NCBI RefSeq assembly: GCF_017313225.1
Contig: NZ_JAFLNE010000001.1
Coordinates: 434,001-498,000 of the forward strand
Direction of reading: 5' to 3'
DNA from: Allomuricauda sp. CAU 1633
Lineage (GTDB): Bacteria > Bacteroidota > Bacteroidia > Flavobacteriales > Flavobacteriaceae
DNA: 64,000 nt
In this document: positions 61,118-64,000 of the stretch, in pieces
Layout of the letters: each line of letters starts with the position of its first letter
Numbering within the stretch: the first letter of the stretch is position 1
Notes under the pieces: model-generated
What the model was told of the DNA's origin: nothing
Databases searched by the model: none
Seen by the model: only the letters and a program-made list of their open reading frames with translations
Position numbers and translations under genes: made by a program

Positions 61118-62131
61118 TTATGAAATAGCTTCGGAAGCGTTAGGCACCAGATTGTTCTCGACCAAATACTCCGCAATTTGAACCGCATTGGTCGCAGCCC
61201 CTTTTCGAAGATTATCGGCCACAATCCACATATTTAAAGTGTTGGGATTGGTCTCATCTCTTCGAATACGCCCCACAAAAACCTCATCCTTACCATTGGC
61301 GTAGATAGGCATGGGGTAGGTATTGGTTTCAGGATTATCCTGAACTACTACGCCTGGTGTTTCACTAAGCAATTTTCGTACGTCGGCCAAATCAAAATCG
61401 TTGTGGAATTCCACATTTACGGATTCTGAATGTCCCCCAGCAGTTGGAATACGAACTGCGGTGGCTGTAACGGAAAAGGTACGGTCGTCCAATATTTTTT
61501 GGGGCTCACGGGCCAGTTTCATTTCTTCCTTGGTATAGCCATTTTCCAAGAATACATCGCAATGCGGCAATGCATTTCGGTTTATGGGATATGGATAGGC
61601 CATTTCACCCTGAATTCCAGCAGCCTCATTTTCCATTTGCTCCACAGCCTTTACACCAGTACCAGAAACAGACTGATAGGTAGAAACAATCACCCGTCTC
61701 ATTTGATATTTTTTGTGCAAAGGGTTCAACGCCATCACCAATTGAATGGTAGAGCAGTTGGGGTTGGCTATGATTTTATCCTCAGCAGTCAATTCGCTGG
61801 CATTGATTTCAGGAACCACCAATTTTTTGGTCGGGTCCATACGCCAAGCGGAGGAGTTATCAATAACTGTGGTGCCCACTTCGGCAAATCTGGGCGCCCA
61901 CTCCAAGGAGGTGTCGCCACCAGCGGAAAAGATGGCAATATCAGGCTGCGCTGCAACGGCATCTTCCAAACCGATTACGGTATATTCTTGATTTTTATAA
62001 GTAAGTTTTTTGCCCACAGAGCGTTCCGAGGCAACCAACAACAATTCGGTAATGGGGAAGTTGCGTTCTTCCAATACATTCAACATGACCTCGCCTACCA
62101 TTCCGGTGGCACCAACAACTGCTACTTTCAT
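61118..62131 (-). CDS. asd: Aspartate-semialdehyde dehydrogenase
   Basis: Reduces aspartyl phosphate to the semialdehyde in lysine, threonine and methionine synthesis. It has 337 residues. NADP-binding start KVAVVGATGMVGEVMLNVLE, FSAGGDTSLEWAP, active Cys126 in NPNCSTIQLV, SVSGTGVKAVEQ, and His234 in RIPTAGGHSESVNVEF. Full length for the Gram-positive/Bacteroidota subclass. It has a very good promoter 21 bp upstream and appears monocistronic. Confidence 0.96.
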   Translation of the reverse strand: MKVAVVGATGMVGEVMLNVLEERNFPITELLLVASERSVGKKLTYKNQEYTVIGLEDAVAAQPDIAIFSAGGDTSLEWAPRFAEVGTTVIDNSSAWRMDPTKKLVVPEINASELTAEDKIIANPNCSTIQLVMALNPLHKKYQMRRVIVSTYQSVSGTGVKAVEQMENEAAGIQGEMAYPYPINRNALPHCDVFLENGYTKEEMKLAREPQKILDDRTFSVTATAVRIPTAGGHSESVNVEFHNDFDLADVRKLLSETPGVVVQDNPETNTYPMPIYANGKDEVFVGRIRRDETNPNTLNMWIVADNLRKGAATNAVQIAEYLVENNLVPNASEAIS

Positions 62132-62151
62132 CGTTTTAAAATTTCTTGGGA

Positions 62152-62181
62152 CAAAGGTACGCTAGCAAGTGAACTAAACAA
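62152..62181 (-). promoter_or_regulatory. Promoter of asd
   Basis: On the minus strand TTG (62181-62179), 19 nt, then TACCTTTG (62159-62152). The predicted transcript start near 62145 gives a leader of about 14 nt. Confidence 0.75.
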
Positions 62182-62231
62182 GAATAATCTTCCTTCATAA
62201 TCAATATTTAACAAAATGTTACAAATAAAAC

Positions 62232-62266
62232 AACCATCAACATGTTAGCGAAACACATTGATGGTT
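62232..62266 (-). terminator. Hairpin terminator after mscL
   Basis: AACCATCAA and TTGATGGTT form a 9-bp stem with a 17-nt loop. On the minus strand a T-rich stretch (GTTTTATTTGT) follows. It lies 56 nt past the mscL stop and before the asd promoter. On the plus strand it also ends in five T. Confidence 0.65.
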
Positions 62267-62321
62267 TTTAAAGGATTATTAGTGGTGTAGCGGTATGCTG
62301 AAATTCATTCAGCACCTACGT

Positions 62322-62729
62322 TTATTTCTTCAACAAATCCCGAATTTCGGCCAAAAGCTCTTCCTGTGTAGGACCTTTTGGTGGTTCTGGAGCAGGTTCT
62401 TCTTTTTTCTTCATGCGGTTCACGGCTTTAACAATCATGAACATCACGAAAGCCACAATTAAGAAGTCGATGACGTTGGTCAGGAATGCTCCGTAGAGTA
62501 CGGCAATTTCCCCAACGGTTTCTCCTGCATCGTTCACGGTTCCTTCGGTTATTACATATTTCAAATCGTTGAAATCTGATTTGAACAACAGTCCAATCAA
62601 CGGAGACACAATTCCCCCGGTAAATGAGGAAACCACTTTGTTGAAAGCGGCACCCATGACGAAACCTACGGCAATATCCACCAGGTTTCCTTTCATGGCA
62701 AAGTCCTTAAATTCTTTTACAAATCCCAT
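62322..62729 (-). CDS. mscL: Large-conductance mechanosensitive channel
   Basis: A stretch-activated inner-membrane channel that releases solutes on osmotic downshock. It has 135 residues. The N-terminal amphipathic helix with KEFKDFAMKGNLVDIAVGFV includes the gate-lining TM1 (VGFVMGAAFNKVVSSFTGGI). The periplasmic loop has YVITEGTVNDAGETVGEIAV, TM2 is LTNVIDFLIVAFVMFMIVKA, and a charged C-terminal bundle follows. Length is typical. Confidence 0.96.
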   Translation of the reverse strand: MGFVKEFKDFAMKGNLVDIAVGFVMGAAFNKVVSSFTGGIVSPLIGLLFKSDFNDLKYVITEGTVNDAGETVGEIAVLYGAFLTNVIDFLIVAFVMFMIVKAVNRMKKKEEPAPEPPKGPTQEELLAEIRDLLKK

Positions 62730-62805
62730 GTATAGTTAAGGTTTTTGGTTAATATGGAAACAAAATACTCAAAATTGGGATTAGTTTGGAGAAAAAAGCT
62801 AAAAT

Positions 62806-63915
62806 TCAGCCCTCTATGATCTCCCTTTTCACCCGTTGCGAGATGGCTGTTAAGATTTCATACGAAATGGTTTTGGCACCCGCTGCAAAGTTTTCTGCAG
62901 ATTTATCTTGTCCAAACACCAGGGCTTCATCGCCTTCTTGGCAATCTATTCCAGATACATCCACCATGATCATATCCATACAAACATTCCCAATGATGGG
63001 TGCTTTTTTACCATGGATAAGCACACTGGCTTTTCCGTTTCCATATTGCCGTCCAATACCATCGGCATGACCCAAGGGCAGAGTTGCTGTTTTTCTTGGA
63101 CTGTCTGACGTAAAAGCTCTGTTATATCCCACTGTTTCGTTGGCATCAATATGATGGATTTGGGAAATGATTGTTTTTAGCGAAGCAACAGGTTTCAGTT
63201 GGGGATCGATAGTAGAGTCATTGCCATAACCATAGAGCCCTATGCCACTTCGAACCATTTCAAATTGCGCTTCGGGATAGTTAAGAATGCCTGATGTGTT
63301 CAGCATGTGCCGAATAGGGGCGTACCCCAATTTTTGAGAGAGAGTGGTACTATTTTTTTTGAAGGATTCAATTTGACCCAAGCTAAAAGGTTTCTCATCC
63401 AAATCTTCCGAAGCGGCCAAATGGGAAAATAGGGAAGCTACTTTTATCTCCTGATTGTCCTTCAACTGTTCCGCAACAAAATCTACATCAGCCTCATTAA
63501 AACCCAAACGGTTCAGGCCCGTATTAAACTTGATATGTATTGGATAGGCTTTCTGATTTTTTGCTTTCGCAACCTCCAAAAACTCAACGAGAATCTTCCG
63601 GGAATATAAGCTAGGCTCCAAGCATCGATCTATGATCTCATCAAAATTAGCGGGTAACGGGTGCAACACCAAAATGGGGGTTTTAATCCCTGCATCGCGA
63701 AGCAATGCCCCTTCTTTGGCATAGGCTACTGCCAAGTAATCAGCTCCCAATTTTTCCATTTTTTGGGCGATTGCCACCATATCGCTGCCGTACGCAAAAG
63801 CTTTTACCACGGCCAAGAATTTGGTTGTTGGGGCTATTTTGGAGCGCAAGTACCTGTAATTGTGTTCTAGGGCCCCCAGATCTATTTGCAAAGTGGTTTC
63901 CCCAATCTTATTCAT
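62806..63915 (-). CDS. alr: Alanine racemase
   Basis: A PLP enzyme that makes D-alanine for peptidoglycan. It has 369 residues from the ATG at 63915 (NKIGETTLQIDLGALEHNYR). The PLP Lys is Lys38 in FLAVVKAFAYGSD, where the family has KANAYGHG, so Asn is replaced by Phe and His by Asp. Further motifs are HIKFNTGLNRLGF, MVRSGIGLYGYG, VGYNRAFTSDSPRKTATLPL with the catalytic Tyr, and NVCMDMIMVDVS. The start overlaps the stop of the upstream gene by 8 nt, supporting this start and translational coupling. Confidence 0.95.
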   Translation of the reverse strand: MNKIGETTLQIDLGALEHNYRYLRSKIAPTTKFLAVVKAFAYGSDMVAIAQKMEKLGADYLAVAYAKEGALLRDAGIKTPILVLHPLPANFDEIIDRCLEPSLYSRKILVEFLEVAKAKNQKAYPIHIKFNTGLNRLGFNEADVDFVAEQLKDNQEIKVASLFSHLAASEDLDEKPFSLGQIESFKKNSTTLSQKLGYAPIRHMLNTSGILNYPEAQFEMVRSGIGLYGYGNDSTIDPQLKPVASLKTIISQIHHIDANETVGYNRAFTSDSPRKTATLPLGHADGIGRQYGNGKASVLIHGKKAPIIGNVCMDMIMVDVSGIDCQEGDEALVFGQDKSAENFAAGAKTISYEILTAISQRVKREIIEG

Positions 63916-64000
63916 TGGCGTTCTTCTTTTTAGCATCCACTTCTTCGGCCTCCACATCTATTTGCCTCACCTTTTCACGTAGCATGGCCTTATAGAAAGC
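63908..64000 (-). CDS. C-terminal end of an unidentified gene upstream of alr (possibly thymidine kinase)
   Basis: The last 30 codons and TAA of a gene that continues past the window edge. The visible end is AFYKAMLREKVRQIDVEAEE followed by VDAKKKNANE, an acidic-basic helical tail. It overlaps alr by 8 nt, so the two form an operon. In several Flavobacteriaceae tdk lies at this place, but the visible tail is not diagnostic and the identity is a guess from context. Confidence 0.6.
   Translation of the reverse strand, partial: AFYKAMLREKVRQIDVEAEEVDAKKKNANE

Noticed and set aside
61430..62200. 256-codon open frame antisense to asd
   Set aside because: The asd gene on the other strand is certain, and the antisense product has no recognisable features.
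1..64000. CRISPR arrays, prophage or insertion sequences
   Set aside because: No regularly spaced repeats, integrase, transposase or phage structural genes were seen on either strand.

Overview
The window is a chromosomal segment from a member of the Bacteroidota, most likely a marine Flavobacteriaceae (an Allomuricauda/Flagellimonas-like genome would fit, but genus is inference). Supporting signs are SusC/SusD pairs, TonB-linked barrels with CarboxypepD_reg-like N-termini, Bacteroidota-type promoters (TTG, about 19-20 nt, TAnnTTTG), few Shine-Dalgarno sequences, and the flavobacterial block ribE / pdxA-DUF177-rpmF-fabH-accB-accC. There are no rRNA genes, CRISPR arrays, prophages or insertion sequences. 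The single tRNA has a CAT anticodon.

Layout. 1-5.5 kb: a 5'-truncated outer-membrane beta-barrel gene, dusB, a LolC/E-type permease with rbfA, methylmalonyl-CoA epimerase and the tRNA. 5.6-27.3 kb: a beta-mannan utilisation locus. On the minus strand it encodes a GH26 mannanase lipoprotein, a Na+/sugar symporter, a GH130 mannosylglucose phosphorylase and a cellobiose/mannobiose 2-epimerase. Divergently it encodes SusC, SusD, an IPT-type surface glycan-binding lipoprotein, a three-fasciclin-domain lipoprotein ending in two nearly identical 158-residue modules, a GH5 lipoprotein and a PKD-GH26 lipoprotein. A second GH5 (minus) and a SASA-type acetyl esterase (plus) follow. A Tat-exported Gfo/Idh/MocA oxidoreductase and an AraC regulator precede the locus. 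The inferred route is surface depolymerisation and deacetylation, SusCD import, symport of mannobiose, epimerisation to mannosyl-glucose, and phosphorolysis to mannose-1-phosphate plus glucose.

27.5-37.9 kb is mainly housekeeping: an M14 metallopeptidase, a TauE/SafE permease, riboflavin synthase, PdxA, DUF177, L32, FabH, AccB, AccC and an FAD oxidoreductase. 37.9-57.0 kb holds a 16-kb, nine-gene minus-strand export operon: TolC, HlyD adaptor, ATPase, five consecutive paralogous MacB/FtsX permeases of about 800 residues, and a second ATPase. It is divergent from an NtrC-family response regulator and its histidine kinase. The 200-bp space between them carries a close match to a sigma-54 promoter facing the export operon and an inverted-repeat enhancer candidate.

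57.0-64 kb returns to mixed genes: a Gre-C-like protein, arfB, an ABC ATPase with a long C-terminal extension, prolyl oligopeptidase, asd, mscL, alr and the last 30 codons of an unidentified gene.

The two regions most worth attention are the mannan locus, for its fasciclin/duplicated-module lipoprotein, and the sigma-54-linked operon with five permeases to two ATPases, one of which has altered catalytic motifs.
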